The translations under genes were made by a program, and so were the position numbers. DNA of 18,749 nucleotides from DATJBC01 sp035515515 (GTDB lineage Bacteria > Actinomycetota > Acidimicrobiia > Acidimicrobiales > UBA8190), in the NCBI GenBank assembly GCA_035515515.1, contig DATJBC010000126.1, positions 1 to 18,749 of the forward strand, given 5' to 3'. Every line of letters starts with the position of its first letter. Within the stretch, counting starts at the first letter, position 1. Under the pieces are notes generated by a model that was given only the letters and a program-made list of their open reading frames with translations, was not told where the DNA came from and did no database searches. Below, one piece after another: positions 7,029 to 13,586 of the stretch.

Positions 7029-8578
7029 GGTGTGGCCTCCCCTCCGCCGGCCAGGGCCGGCTCACCGCCCCCCTCCGCCGAGGGGGGCGCCATCCGTTCC
7101 TCGCGCAGTGTGCGCTTCAGGACCTTGCCGTTGGGCTCGCGCGGCAGCTCGGCGACGAACTCGAACGTGCGCGGCAGCTTGAAGTCGGCCAGACGGCTCG
7201 CCAGGCGCGCCCGCAGCTCCTCGGCGTCGAGGCCGCTCCCGGGGCGGAGCTCCACCACGGCGTGGACCCGCTGCCCCATCCGCTCGTCGGGGAGGCCGAT
7301 CACCGCCGCGTCCACCACGTCGTCCTCCTCGACGAGGGCCGTCTCGACCTCGGCCGGGTAGATGTTCACGCCCCCGCTGATGATGAGGTCGGTGCGGCGG
7401 TCGGCCAGGAACAGGTACCCGTCCTCGTCGAGCCAGCCCATGTCGCCCACCGTGAACGAGTCGTCGCGCCACGCCGCGTCGGTCTTGTCGGGGGCGTTGT
7501 GGTAGCGGAACCCCCGTCCCGCGAAGGCCGACACGTACACCGTGCCCACCTCGCCGGGCGCCAGCGCCACGCCCTGCTCGTCGAGGATGCGCACCGTCAC
7601 GCCGGGGAACGGCCTGCCCACGCTGCCCGGCTTGGCCAGCCACTCGGCGGGCGAGATGACCGACGCCATGCCCTCGCTGGCGCCGTAGTACTCCCACACC
7701 GTGTCGGGCGGGAACACCTCCATGATGCGCCGCTTCACCGGCACCGGGCACGGGGCGGCGGCGTGCAGCACCTTGCGGACGCTGGAGCGGTCGTAGGCGG
7801 CCCAGTCGGCCTCGAGGATGCGGATGAAGTTGGCGGGGACCATCTGCGCGGTGCTCACCCCCTCGGCCTCGATGAGGCGCAGGCACTCCGTGGCGTCCCA
7901 CCGGCCCATGATCACCACCCGGCCGCCCTCGCCCAGGCTCATGAGCGCGTAGGCGCTGGGGGCCGTGTGGTACATGGGGCCCGCCATGAGGTGCACGTCG
8001 TCGGGGCCGAAGCCCCAGAACGACGCGAACGGGTTGGGCGGGGCGTCCCGGGCCGGCTCGGGGGCGGCCCGCTCGATCCCCTTGGGCCGACCCGTGGTCC
8101 CCGAGGTGTAGGTCATGGCCACCACCGGGGTGCCCAGGTAGTCCTCGGACGGCGGGGCGGGGCGCGGGCCGCCCGCCAGGGCCTCGCCCGGTGTCATGGC
8201 GGGCACGGCCGCCCGGGCCGCCGCGGCGCGGGCGGCGGCGGCGTGCGGGGCGTCGTCGTCGTGCACCACGAGGACGGCCCCCGAGTCCTCGACCAGGTAG
8301 GCCACCTCGGCGGCGGTGAGCCGCGTGGACACCGGCACCACCAGCGCGCCCAGCCGCGTGACCCCGTGCCACAGCGCGAAGCCCGCCTCGGAGTTCGACA
8401 GCATCACCGCCACGCGCGCCCCCGGCGCCCCGACGTGGGGCGCCAGAGCGTGCGCCACCGCGTTGGCGGCGGTGTCCAGCTCGCCGAAGGTGGTGCGGCG
8501 GCCGTCCATCACGAGCGCCACGCGGGCGGGGTCGGCGGCGGCCACGCCCGCCAGCCCCCGGGGTGCCTCGTCGTGCAT
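7025..8578 (-). CDS. AMP-dependent acyl-CoA synthetase/ligase
   Basis: A 517-residue member of the ANL adenylating family, which activates a carboxylic acid with ATP to an acyl-AMP and then an acyl-CoA. Motifs in order are the P-loop-like TYTSGTTGRPKG (156-167), YYGASEG (297-303), GDMGWLDEDGY (378-388), the hinge region LADRRTDLIISGG and the C-terminal catalytic Lys485 in PNGKVLKR. A short Pro/Ala-rich insert (AAPEPARDAPPNPF, ~171-184) follows the P-loop. ATG 8578 has no clear ribosome site, but TACACT lies exactly 7 nt upstream, so a leaderless start is likely. The last ~20 residues are low-complexity. It leads a two-gene operon with the aldehyde dehydrogenase and is divergent from the amidohydrolase gene, sharing an 18-bp palindromic operator with it. 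Confidence 0.92.
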   Translation of the reverse strand: MHDEAPRGLAGVAAADPARVALVMDGRRTTFGELDTAANAVAHALAPHVGAPGARVAVMLSNSEAGFALWHGVTRLGALVVPVSTRLTAAEVAYLVEDSGAVLVVHDDDAPHAAAARAAAARAAVPAMTPGEALAGGPRPAPPSEDYLGTPVVAMTYTSGTTGRPKGIERAAPEPARDAPPNPFASFWGFGPDDVHLMAGPMYHTAPSAYALMSLGEGGRVVIMGRWDATECLRLIEAEGVSTAQMVPANFIRILEADWAAYDRSSVRKVLHAAAPCPVPVKRRIMEVFPPDTVWEYYGASEGMASVISPAEWLAKPGSVGRPFPGVTVRILDEQGVALAPGEVGTVYVSAFAGRGFRYHNAPDKTDAAWRDDSFTVGDMGWLDEDGYLFLADRRTDLIISGGVNIYPAEVETALVEEDDVVDAAVIGLPDERMGQRVHAVVELRPGSGLDAEELRARLASRLADFKLPRTFEFVAELPREPNGKVLKRTLREERMAPPSAEGGGEPALAGGGEATP

Positions 8579-8585
8579 CGGGCGC

Positions 8586-8591
8586 AGTGTA
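8586..8591 (-). promoter_or_regulatory. Putative leaderless -10 box for the acyl-CoA synthetase operon
   Basis: TACACT on the minus strand (TAnnnT pattern) is separated by exactly 7 nt from ATG 8578, placing the transcription start on the A of the start codon. A -35 at 17-bp spacing would fall at about 8609-8614, at the edge of the operator palindrome. Confidence 0.45.
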
Positions 8592-8611
8592 GGACCGCCC
8601 GGCGCCCTGTG

Positions 8612-8629
8612 CCTGACACGAGCGTCAGG
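8612..8629. promoter_or_regulatory. 18-bp palindromic operator, copy 1
   Basis: CCTGACACGAGCGTCAGG: perfect 6-bp arms CCTGAC/GTCAGG with a 6-nt spacer. It lies between two divergent operons, covering the expected -35 region of the minus-strand synthetase operon and ending two bases before a TATGAT box facing the amidohydrolase gene. A near-identical copy (15 of 18 bases) lies upstream of the P450 gene. Geometry suits a TetR-type dimer, most simply a repressor; the regulator is not in this window. Confidence 0.65.
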
Positions 8630-8631
8630 TA

Positions 8632-8637
8632 TATGAT
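8632..8637 (+). promoter_or_regulatory. Putative -10 box of the amidohydrolase operon
   Basis: TATGAT matches the -10 consensus at 5 of 6 bases and sits in the only AT-rich patch of this intergenic region. Transcription would begin near 8644, giving a leader of about 32 nt with a ribosome site. CTGACA (8613-8618) resembles a -35 but is only 13 bp away, so the true -35 is unclear. Confidence 0.45.
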
Positions 8638-8639
8638 CG

Positions 8640-8652
8640 CCTGGTCACCAGG
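8640..8652. repeat. 13-bp inverted repeat over the amidohydrolase transcription start
   Basis: CCTGGT and ACCAGG are perfect 6-bp arms around a single central C. The repeat lies just after the putative -10 box and before the ribosome site at 8662-8669, a position where a bound protein would block transcription. No second copy was seen. Confidence 0.35.
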
Positions 8653-8675
8653 GACGATCCCGGGGAGGGCGCGCG

Positions 8676-9956
8676 ATGCAAGCAGAAGACCTCATCCTCG
8701 TGAGCGTCGACGACCACGTGGTGGAGCCCCCCGACATGTTCGAGGGCCGGGTGCCCGCCAAGTGGAAGGACCGGGCGCCGCGCATCGTGCACAACGACGA
8801 CGGCACCGACGTCTGGTCCTTCGAGGGGAACACCATCCCCAACGTGGGGCTCAACGCCGTGGTGGGACGCCCCCCCGAGGAGTACGGCATCGAGCCCACC
8901 TCCTTCGCCGAGATGCGCACGGGCTGCTACGACATCCACGAGCGCATCCGGGACATGAACGCCAACGGCGTGCTGGGGTCGATGTGCTTCCCCTCGTTCG
9001 TGCAGTTCTGTGGCCAGCTCTTCGCCCGCACCGAGGACAAGGACCTGGCCATCGACATGCTGCGGGCCTACAACGACTGGCACATCGACAGCTGGTGCGG
9101 CGCCTACCCCGAGCGTTTCATCCCGCTGTGCATCCCCCCCATCTGGGACCCCGGTCTCATGGCGGGCGAGGTGCGGCGGGTGGCGGCCAAGGGGTGCCAC
9201 GCCGTCACCTTCTCCGAGAACCCCTCCAAGCTGGGCTGGCCCAGCTTCCACTCCGAGCACTGGGACCCGTTCTGGCGGGCGTGCGAGGAGGAGGGCACGG
9301 TGGTGTGCCTCCACATCGGGTCGTCCTCGCAGCTCGCCATCACCGCCCCCGACGCCCCCTTCGACGTGCTCATCGCGCTGCAGCCCGTGAACATCATCCA
9401 GTGCGCCGCCGACCTCCTGTTCTCGCCCGTGCTGCGCAGGTACCCGCGCCTGCGCATCGCCCTGTCCGAGGGCGGCATCGGGTGGATCCCCTACTTCCTC
9501 GAGCGCGTCGACTACGTCTACCAGCACCACCACAAGTGGACGGGGCAGGACTTCGGCGACCGCCTGCCCAGCCAGGTGTTCAAGGAGCGCATCATCACGT
9601 GCTTCATCGACGACGCCTTCGGCGTGGAGAACCGCCGCTTCCTCGAGCTCGACAACGTGTGCTGGGAATGCGACTACCCCCACTCCGACTCCACGTGGCC
9701 CAACGCCCCCGAGATCGCCATGAAGTACCTGGCGGGCGTGCCCGACGCCGACGTGAACAAGATCACCCACGAGAACGCCATGCGGCTGTTCCGCTACGAC
9801 CCCTTCTCCACCCGGCCCCGGGCCCAGTGCACCGTGGCCGCCCTGCGGGCCGAGGCGGCCGACGTGGACACCTCGATCCGGCCCCGGCGCGAGGGCGCGG
9901 CCCGCAAGCAGACGCTGGCCGCGGACCTGGGGGCCATGGCCCACGACCGCAGCTGA
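8676..9956 (+). CDS. Amidohydrolase-2 family metal-dependent hydrolase/decarboxylase
   Basis: A 426-residue protein of the amidohydrolase superfamily (ACMSD-like TIM-barrel branch). Metal-site motifs are visible: an N-terminal DxH in VDDHVVEP (Asp12, His14), a barrel His in VCLHIGSSS (His213), SEGGIGWIPY, and WECDYPHSDSTWP (Asp333, His336, Asp338) followed by the usual ENAMRLF near the end. Members hydrolyse C-N or C-C bonds or decarboxylate; the substrate is unknown. ATG 8676 is preceded by GGGGAGGG at 8662-8669. The last ~50 residues (Arg/Ala-rich, after YDPFS) extend beyond the conserved fold. It is followed after 36 nt by the TLP1-like gene on the same strand, probably one operon. Its promoter region holds the palindrome shared with the P450 promoter. 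Confidence 0.9.
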   Translation: MQAEDLILVSVDDHVVEPPDMFEGRVPAKWKDRAPRIVHNDDGTDVWSFEGNTIPNVGLNAVVGRPPEEYGIEPTSFAEMRTGCYDIHERIRDMNANGVLGSMCFPSFVQFCGQLFARTEDKDLAIDMLRAYNDWHIDSWCGAYPERFIPLCIPPIWDPGLMAGEVRRVAAKGCHAVTFSENPSKLGWPSFHSEHWDPFWRACEEEGTVVCLHIGSSSQLAITAPDAPFDVLIALQPVNIIQCAADLLFSPVLRRYPRLRIALSEGGIGWIPYFLERVDYVYQHHHKWTGQDFGDRLPSQVFKERIITCFIDDAFGVENRRFLELDNVCWECDYPHSDSTWPNAPEIAMKYLAGVPDADVNKITHENAMRLFRYDPFSTRPRAQCTVAALRAEAADVDTSIRPRREGAARKQTLAADLGAMAHDRS

Positions 9957-9992
9957 CCCCGGCGACGGGCCCCGGTCGGTAGGAGCGAAGCG

Positions 9993-11504
9993 GTGCCCGG
10001 TGTCGACCTGACGCGCCTGCCCGTGGTGGTGGGCGCCGCGCAGCGCACCAACCGCGACGAGGACCCGCGCTCGGCCCCCGACCCCTTCGCCCTCATGGAG
10101 GAGGCGGCGCGCGCCGCCGCGGTGGACGCCGGCGTGGCCGGCGGGTCGCTGGCGGACCTCACCCACTGCTTCATGGTCCACTCGCTGTCGCTGCGCCACG
10201 GCGACCCCGCGCCCGAGCTGGCCCGGCGCCTCGGCGCCCCGGGCGCCGTGGCCCGCTGCTCGGGCATGGGGGGCTCGATCCCGCAGTGGCTGGTGAACCG
10301 GGCGGCGGAGATCGTGGCCGGCGGGGGCCAGCCCCGCGTCCTCGTCGTCGGGGCCGAGGCCCTGGCCACGCGCCGGCGCGCCCGCAAGGCGGGCATCACC
10401 CTGGACTGGCCCTCGGCCGAGGGCTGGCCCGACACCTGGCCGCCCATCGAGCCCGACGTGGGCGTGCACGCCAGCGAGCGGGCCCACGGGCTCGTGCAGG
10501 CGACCACCATGTACGCCCTGTTGGAGACCACCCTGGCCCACGCCGCGGGCCGCGACCCCGCCGCGCAGGCGGCGGTCATGGGCGAGCTCATGGACCGCTT
10601 CAACGCCGTGGCCGCCGCCAACCCGCTGTCGTGGTTCCCCACGCGGCGCGACGCGCACGAGATCATGACGGTCACGCCCGACAACCGCATGATCAGCTTC
10701 CCCTATCCCAAGTACGTGAACGCCGTCATGGACGTGGACATGGCGGCCGCCGTCGTCGTCACCGACGCCGCCTCGGCGCGCGCCGCCGGGCTCGGCCCCG
10801 ACGAGGTCGCCTACCTCAGCGGATGGGCCGACGCCCACGACCTGTGGTACGTGTCGCAGCGGCCGGTGCTGCACCGCTCGCCGGCGCTGGCGGCGTGCGC
10901 CCGGCGCGCCCTGGGATCGGCGCGCATCGCCATGGACGACGTCGACGCCTTCGACCTCTACGCCTGCTTCCCGAGCTCGGTGGAGGTGGCCCGCGACACC
11001 TTCGGGGTGGGCGCCGCCGACCCCCGGCCCATCACGCTCACGGGCGGCCTGCCCTACCACGGTGGGCCGGGCAGCAACTACGTCACCCACGCCATCGCCA
11101 ACGCCCTGCACTACCTGCGGTCCGGGCGCGGCGAGCACGTGCTCGTGCACGGCAACGGCTACTACCTCACCAAGCACTCGGTGGGCCTCTACTCGCGACG
11201 GCCCCCGGCGGCGGCTCCCGTCCCCCCCGACGGCCTCCAGGAGGAGGTGGACGCGCTGGCGTCGCCCCTCGAGGTGGCCGAACGGGCCGGTGCGGGCGAG
11301 CCCGGGGCCCTCGTCGCCTACACCGTCCCCTACGACCGCGAGGCGGGGCCCGGGGCCGCCCTGGGGATCGTCGAGGCCGGTGGCCGGCGCCTGGTGGCGC
11401 GCGGCGACGAGGCCCTGAGCGCGGCCCTCGTGACGTGCGACGGGGTGGGCAGCGCGGTCACCCTCGACCCGGGCGACGACGGCAACGTGATGCACGGCGC
11501 CTGA
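9993..11504 (+). CDS. TLP1-like thiolase homologue with extra C-terminal domain, probably non-catalytic
   Basis: A 503-residue protein with a thiolase fold at ~8-400 and an extra domain at ~410-503 (GALVAYTVPYDR, GAALGIVEAGGRRLVAR), matching the layout of mycobacterial thiolase-like protein type 1 and its added OB-like domain. The usual catalytic residues are not where expected. The nucleophile loop reads GMGGSIPQW with no Cys at that place, the His-Pro loop reads PYHGGPGSNY, and the C-terminal CxG loop reads HGNGYYLTKH. The central block is FDLYACFPSSV. Binding of an acyl-CoA without thiolysis, or a different reaction, is therefore likely. GTG 9993 has AGGAG at 9981-9985, 7 nt upstream. It is the second gene of the amidohydrolase operon, and its stop codon lies inside the loop of a long hairpin. 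Confidence 0.85.
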   Translation: MPGVDLTRLPVVVGAAQRTNRDEDPRSAPDPFALMEEAARAAAVDAGVAGGSLADLTHCFMVHSLSLRHGDPAPELARRLGAPGAVARCSGMGGSIPQWLVNRAAEIVAGGGQPRVLVVGAEALATRRRARKAGITLDWPSAEGWPDTWPPIEPDVGVHASERAHGLVQATTMYALLETTLAHAAGRDPAAQAAVMGELMDRFNAVAAANPLSWFPTRRDAHEIMTVTPDNRMISFPYPKYVNAVMDVDMAAAVVVTDAASARAAGLGPDEVAYLSGWADAHDLWYVSQRPVLHRSPALAACARRALGSARIAMDDVDAFDLYACFPSSVEVARDTFGVGAADPRPITLTGGLPYHGGPGSNYVTHAIANALHYLRSGRGEHVLVHGNGYYLTKHSVGLYSRRPPAAAPVPPDGLQEEVDALASPLEVAERAGAGEPGALVAYTVPYDREAGPGAALGIVEAGGRRLVARGDEALSAALVTCDGVGSAVTLDPGDDGNVMHGA

Positions 11505-11521
11505 GGGCGCCGTGCATCGCG
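11486..11521 (+). terminator. Long stem-loop with the upstream gene's stop codon in its loop
   Basis: GATGCACGGCGCC (11489-11501) and GGCGCCGTGCATC (11506-11518) pair perfectly over 13 bp around the 4-nt loop TGAG. Three more pairs, one of them T-G, extend the stem to about 16 bp. The TGA stop of the TLP1-like gene is the first three loop bases. No T-tract follows. A promoter and new gene begin immediately after, which supports a terminator role. Confidence 0.65.
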
Positions 11522-11524
11522 CCC

Positions 11525-11530
11525 TACCAT
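11525..11530 (+). promoter_or_regulatory. Putative leaderless -10 box for the small exported protein gene
   Basis: TACCAT lies 6 nt before GTG 11537, the spacing of a leaderless start. It begins just 4 bases beyond the preceding terminator-like hairpin. Confidence 0.45.
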
Positions 11531-11536
11531 GGGGCG

Positions 11537-11941
11537 GTGCCCGGTCCGGGGGTGCGCCGGTCCCTTCTGGCCCTGCCCGTGCTGGGCGCCCTGGCGGGGG
11601 TGCTCGCCTCCGTGGCGCTCGCCACCTCGGGCCCGCGGACCGTCGTGCGGCCCGTGACGGGGACGGTGCGCGGCACCCTGGTGGCGACGGGCGGCCCGGC
11701 GGGGACGTCCGACCGTCCCCTCTCCGGCGCGGTGTACTTCGTGGACGCCGGGGGGCGCAGCACCGCGGCGGCCGCGGGGGCCGACGGCACCTTCCGCGTC
11801 ACCTTGGCGACGGGCCGCTACCGGGTCGAGGGGCGCAGCCCCTCGGTGGGGTCCGGCGAGGGCTTTCCATGCACGGCGGGCCCGGTGACGGTGCGGCCGC
11901 GCGCCACCACCACGGTGGCGGTGGTCTGCCCGCGCAAGTGA
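11537..11941 (+). CDS. Small exported or membrane-anchored protein, function unknown
   Basis: A 134-residue protein that I cannot assign to a named family. It begins with an Arg pair and a hydrophobic run at ~9-29 (SLLALPVLGALAGVLASVAL), a signal peptide or N-terminal anchor. The rest is Gly/Thr/Val-rich and looks like beta strands: TVRGTLVATGG, SGAVYFVDAGG, ADGTFRVTLATGRYRVEG, TTTVAVVCP. This resembles a carboxypeptidase-regulatory-like (Ig-type) sandwich with two Cys (in FPCTAG and VVCPRK) that could form a disulfide outside the cell. GTG 11537 is chosen because of the leaderless-type TACCAT 6 nt upstream; GTG 11552 would still keep the signal segment. It converges on the ferredoxin gene, sharing a hairpin that contains both stop codons. 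Coding is supported by the clean signal-plus-beta pattern; function is unknown. Confidence 0.65.
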   Translation: MPGPGVRRSLLALPVLGALAGVLASVALATSGPRTVVRPVTGTVRGTLVATGGPAGTSDRPLSGAVYFVDAGGRSTAAAAGADGTFRVTLATGRYRVEGRSPSVGSGEGFPCTAGPVTVRPRATTTVAVVCPRK

Positions 11942-11967
11942 GCGCCCCGTCCCCGGGGGGGCGCTCA
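11939..11967. terminator. Bidirectional hairpin built from both convergent stop codons
   Basis: TGAGCGCCCC (11939-11948) and GGGGCGCTCA (11958-11967) form a perfect 10-bp stem with a 9-nt loop. The outermost three pairs are the TGA stop of the plus-strand exported protein and, on the other strand, the TGA stop of the minus-strand ferredoxin. The symmetry suits termination in both directions. Confidence 0.65.
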
Positions 11968-12156
11968 GTCCTCGACGGACAGGGCGTGCTCGGGGCAGTT
12001 CTCGACGCCGCTGTGGGCGGCGTCCTCGTGGCCGGCGGGCACCTCGTCCACCAGCAGGACGCAGTGGCCCAGGTCGTCGGCGTCGAACAGGGCCGGGGCC
12101 AGCGTGTAGCAGCGCCCGTGGCCCTGGCACGCCTCGGCGTCGAGCTTGATGCGCAC
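11965..12156 (-). CDS. P450-associated ferredoxin, 3Fe-4S type
   Basis: A 63-residue ferredoxin that would pass electrons to the adjacent cytochrome P450. The cluster motif is C10-x2-H13-x2-C16 followed by C54-P, so the second Cys of a 4Fe-4S site is replaced by His. This pattern is known in mycobacterial and streptomycete P450 partners that bind a [3Fe-4S] cluster. Many acidic residues (DADD, HED, SVED) fit docking to a P450. The start is GTG 12154-12156, six bases after the P450 stop codon, so the pair is co-transcribed and probably translationally linked; no ribosome site is evident. A ferredoxin reductase is not present in the window. Confidence 0.9.
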   Translation of the reverse strand: MRIKLDAEACQGHGRCYTLAPALFDADDLGHCVLLVDEVPAGHEDAAHSGVENCPEHALSVED

Positions 12157-12162
12157 GAGGCG

Positions 12163-13359
12163 TCAGGCGTCGGGGCCGAAGACGAGCGGCAGCGTGGTGA
12201 GCGACCGCAGGCCCGGCGTGTACTGCAGCACCGTCCCCGGTGCGAGGTGGTACTCGGGGATGCGGCGGTGGAACTCGCGCAGCGCCACGCGCAGCTCGAC
12301 GCGCGCCAGGTGCGATCCCAGGCAGCGGTGCACCCCGCCCCCGAAGGCGAGGTGCGGGTTGGGGTTGCGCCGCAGGTCGACGGTGTCCACGCCGGGATGG
12401 GCGGCGTCGTCGGTGTTGGCCGAGCCGAGCAGGAGCATGACCTGCTCGCCCTTGCTCACCGGACAGCCGTCGAAGACCACGTCCTCGGTGGCCACGCGGG
12501 GCACGGCCGGCACGGGGCTCTCCCAGCGCAGGAGCTCCTCCACCGCCGAGGGGATGGCCGACTCGTCCTCCACCAGGAGGCGCCGCTGGTCGGGCTCCTG
12601 GGCCAGGTAGGCGAAGAAGCAGTCCAGCGAGTCGGTCACCGTGTCGAGCCCGGCGATGATGAAGAGGAAGCAGATGTCGAGGACCTCGTCGTCGGTGAGG
12701 GACACCCCGTCGATCTCGCCCGCCATGATCTGGCTGAGCAGGTCCTCGGGGACGTCCTCGGGGGCGAGCGCCCGGCGGCGGGCGACCTCGGCGCCGAAGT
12801 AGTCGTAGACGGCGAGGCCGGCCTTGGCCCGGTGCGGGGCCTGCTCGTCCATGGTCAGCCCCGGCGGCCTGATGATGTCGTCCTTCCAGGCGAGGAAGAG
12901 GTCGAGGTCCTCGAGGGGCAGCCCCATGAGGCGGAGGAACACCGTGCACGGCAGGGGGACGGCGAACTCCTCGTGGAAGTCGCACGACCCCCGGGCGGCG
13001 AAGCGGTCAACCAGCTCGTCCACCAGCGTCACGACCTCGTCCTCCAGGAGGGCCATCTTCTTGGGGGCGAAGAGGGGGTCGAGCACGCGGCGGTACTTGA
13101 CGTGCATGGGGGGGTCGATCATGAGCGGGATGAGCGGGCGGATGTTGCCCAGCTCCATGGGGACCTCGCTCCAGCAGAACTGCCCCGACTTGCGCAGCGC
13201 CTCTTCGATGTGGGCGCGCCGGGTCACCAGCGTGAAGGTGTCGATGCGGTGCACCGCCTGCTCGCGCAGCATGCGCGCGATGGCACGCGGGTCGTCGGAG
13301 GCCGCCAGGTCGGCCACCATGGCAGGGGTGATCTCCGTCGCCTGCTCTTCAGCCTGCAT
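12163..13359 (-). CDS. Cytochrome P450 monooxygenase
   Basis: A 398-residue soluble bacterial-type P450, which inserts oxygen into an organic substrate using electrons from ferredoxin. Visible motifs are a helix-C region MIDPPMHVKYRRVL, I-helix FIIAGLDTVTD with the oxygen-activating Asp-Thr pair, ExxR in EELLRWESP, and the heme loop FGGGVHRCLGSHLAR with heme-ligand Cys346. There is no N-terminal membrane anchor. I chose ATG 13357-13359, which has AGGAG six bases upstream; the frame is open further upstream, but the added residues are Arg-rich and lie across the promoter. The ferredoxin gene follows after 6 bp. A ~90-nt leader with a hairpin, and an operator palindrome over the -35, suggest regulated expression. 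I cannot give a CYP family number; the neighbours suggest a lipid, steroid or terpenoid substrate. Confidence 0.93.
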   Translation of the reverse strand: MQAEEQATEITPAMVADLAASDDPRAIARMLREQAVHRIDTFTLVTRRAHIEEALRKSGQFCWSEVPMELGNIRPLIPLMIDPPMHVKYRRVLDPLFAPKKMALLEDEVVTLVDELVDRFAARGSCDFHEEFAVPLPCTVFLRLMGLPLEDLDLFLAWKDDIIRPPGLTMDEQAPHRAKAGLAVYDYFGAEVARRRALAPEDVPEDLLSQIMAGEIDGVSLTDDEVLDICFLFIIAGLDTVTDSLDCFFAYLAQEPDQRRLLVEDESAIPSAVEELLRWESPVPAVPRVATEDVVFDGCPVSKGEQVMLLLGSANTDDAAHPGVDTVDLRRNPNPHLAFGGGVHRCLGSHLARVELRVALREFHRRIPEYHLAPGTVLQYTPGLRSLTTLPLVFGPDA

Positions 13360-13410
13360 CCCGGACTCCTCTCGTACCGGCGGGCAGACCGCACATGCCG
13401 GTGGCGTGCT

Positions 13411-13431
13411 CGTCGTCGAGCCCCGACGACG
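13411..13431 (-). other. Stem-loop in the P450 5' leader
   Basis: CGTCGTCG (13411-13418) and CGACGACG (13424-13431) form a perfect 8-bp stem with a 5-nt loop, about 50 nt before the P450 start and inside its predicted untranslated leader. It could affect mRNA stability or premature termination. It matches no riboswitch class I recognise. Confidence 0.35.
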
Positions 13432-13457
13432 GCGCCCAGCCCGGCGGCCCCCTCGGT

Positions 13458-13486
13458 ACGTTACCGTTTCCTGACACAAATGTCAG
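13458..13486 (-). promoter_or_regulatory. Predicted promoter of the P450-ferredoxin operon
   Basis: On the minus strand, CTGACA (13486-13481, 5 of 6 to the -35 consensus) is followed after exactly 17 nt by TAACGT (13463-13458, TAnnnT). Transcription would start near 13451, leaving a ~90-nt leader. The -35 lies inside the operator palindrome. Confidence 0.5.
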
Positions 13487-13487
13487 G
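13470..13487. promoter_or_regulatory. 18-bp palindromic operator, copy 2
   Basis: CCTGACACAAATGTCAGG: the arms pair over 7 bp (CCTGACA/TGTCAGG) with a 4-nt centre. It is identical at 15 of 18 positions to the palindrome at 8612-8629 and overlaps the -35 of the P450 promoter, where a dimeric repressor would block RNA polymerase. Confidence 0.68.
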
Positions 13488-13557
13488 CCTGAGGGGCCTC
13501 TCACGGGGCGGGTCGCGGGGGCCGGGCAGGCCCTGCGACCTGGGCGAACCGTTGCCC

Positions 13558-13577
13558 CGCCCGGGGCGCGCCGGGCG
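13558..13577 (-). terminator. Hairpin after the liv operon's last gene
   Basis: CGCCCGG (13558-13564) and CCGGGCG (13571-13577) pair over 7 bp with a 6-nt loop, starting 10 bases after the last minus-strand stop codon (13587) and before the P450 promoter. There is no T-tract; the role is inferred from position. Confidence 0.4.
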
Positions 13578-13586
13578 TGGGCCGCC

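Noticed and set aside
6815..9982. 1055-codon plus-strand open frame across the dehydrogenase, synthetase and amidohydrolase
   Set aside because: Spans two divergent operons and their operator and has no recognisable domain; a shadow frame.
8625..11495. 956-codon minus-strand open frame opposite the amidohydrolase and TLP1-like genes
   Set aside because: Composition is Val/Gly/His/Arg antisense to GC-rich codons with no domain; the plus-strand genes have motifs, ribosome sites and conserved lengths.
13360..13479. N-terminal extension of the P450 to an upstream ATG
   Set aside because: It would place the operator, promoter and leader inside the gene; ATG 13359 has a good ribosome site and normal P450 length.
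13526..13536. GCAGG-C-CCTGC palindrome downstream of the liv operon
   Set aside because: A one-base loop cannot form a hairpin, and no second copy or promoter context supports an operator.
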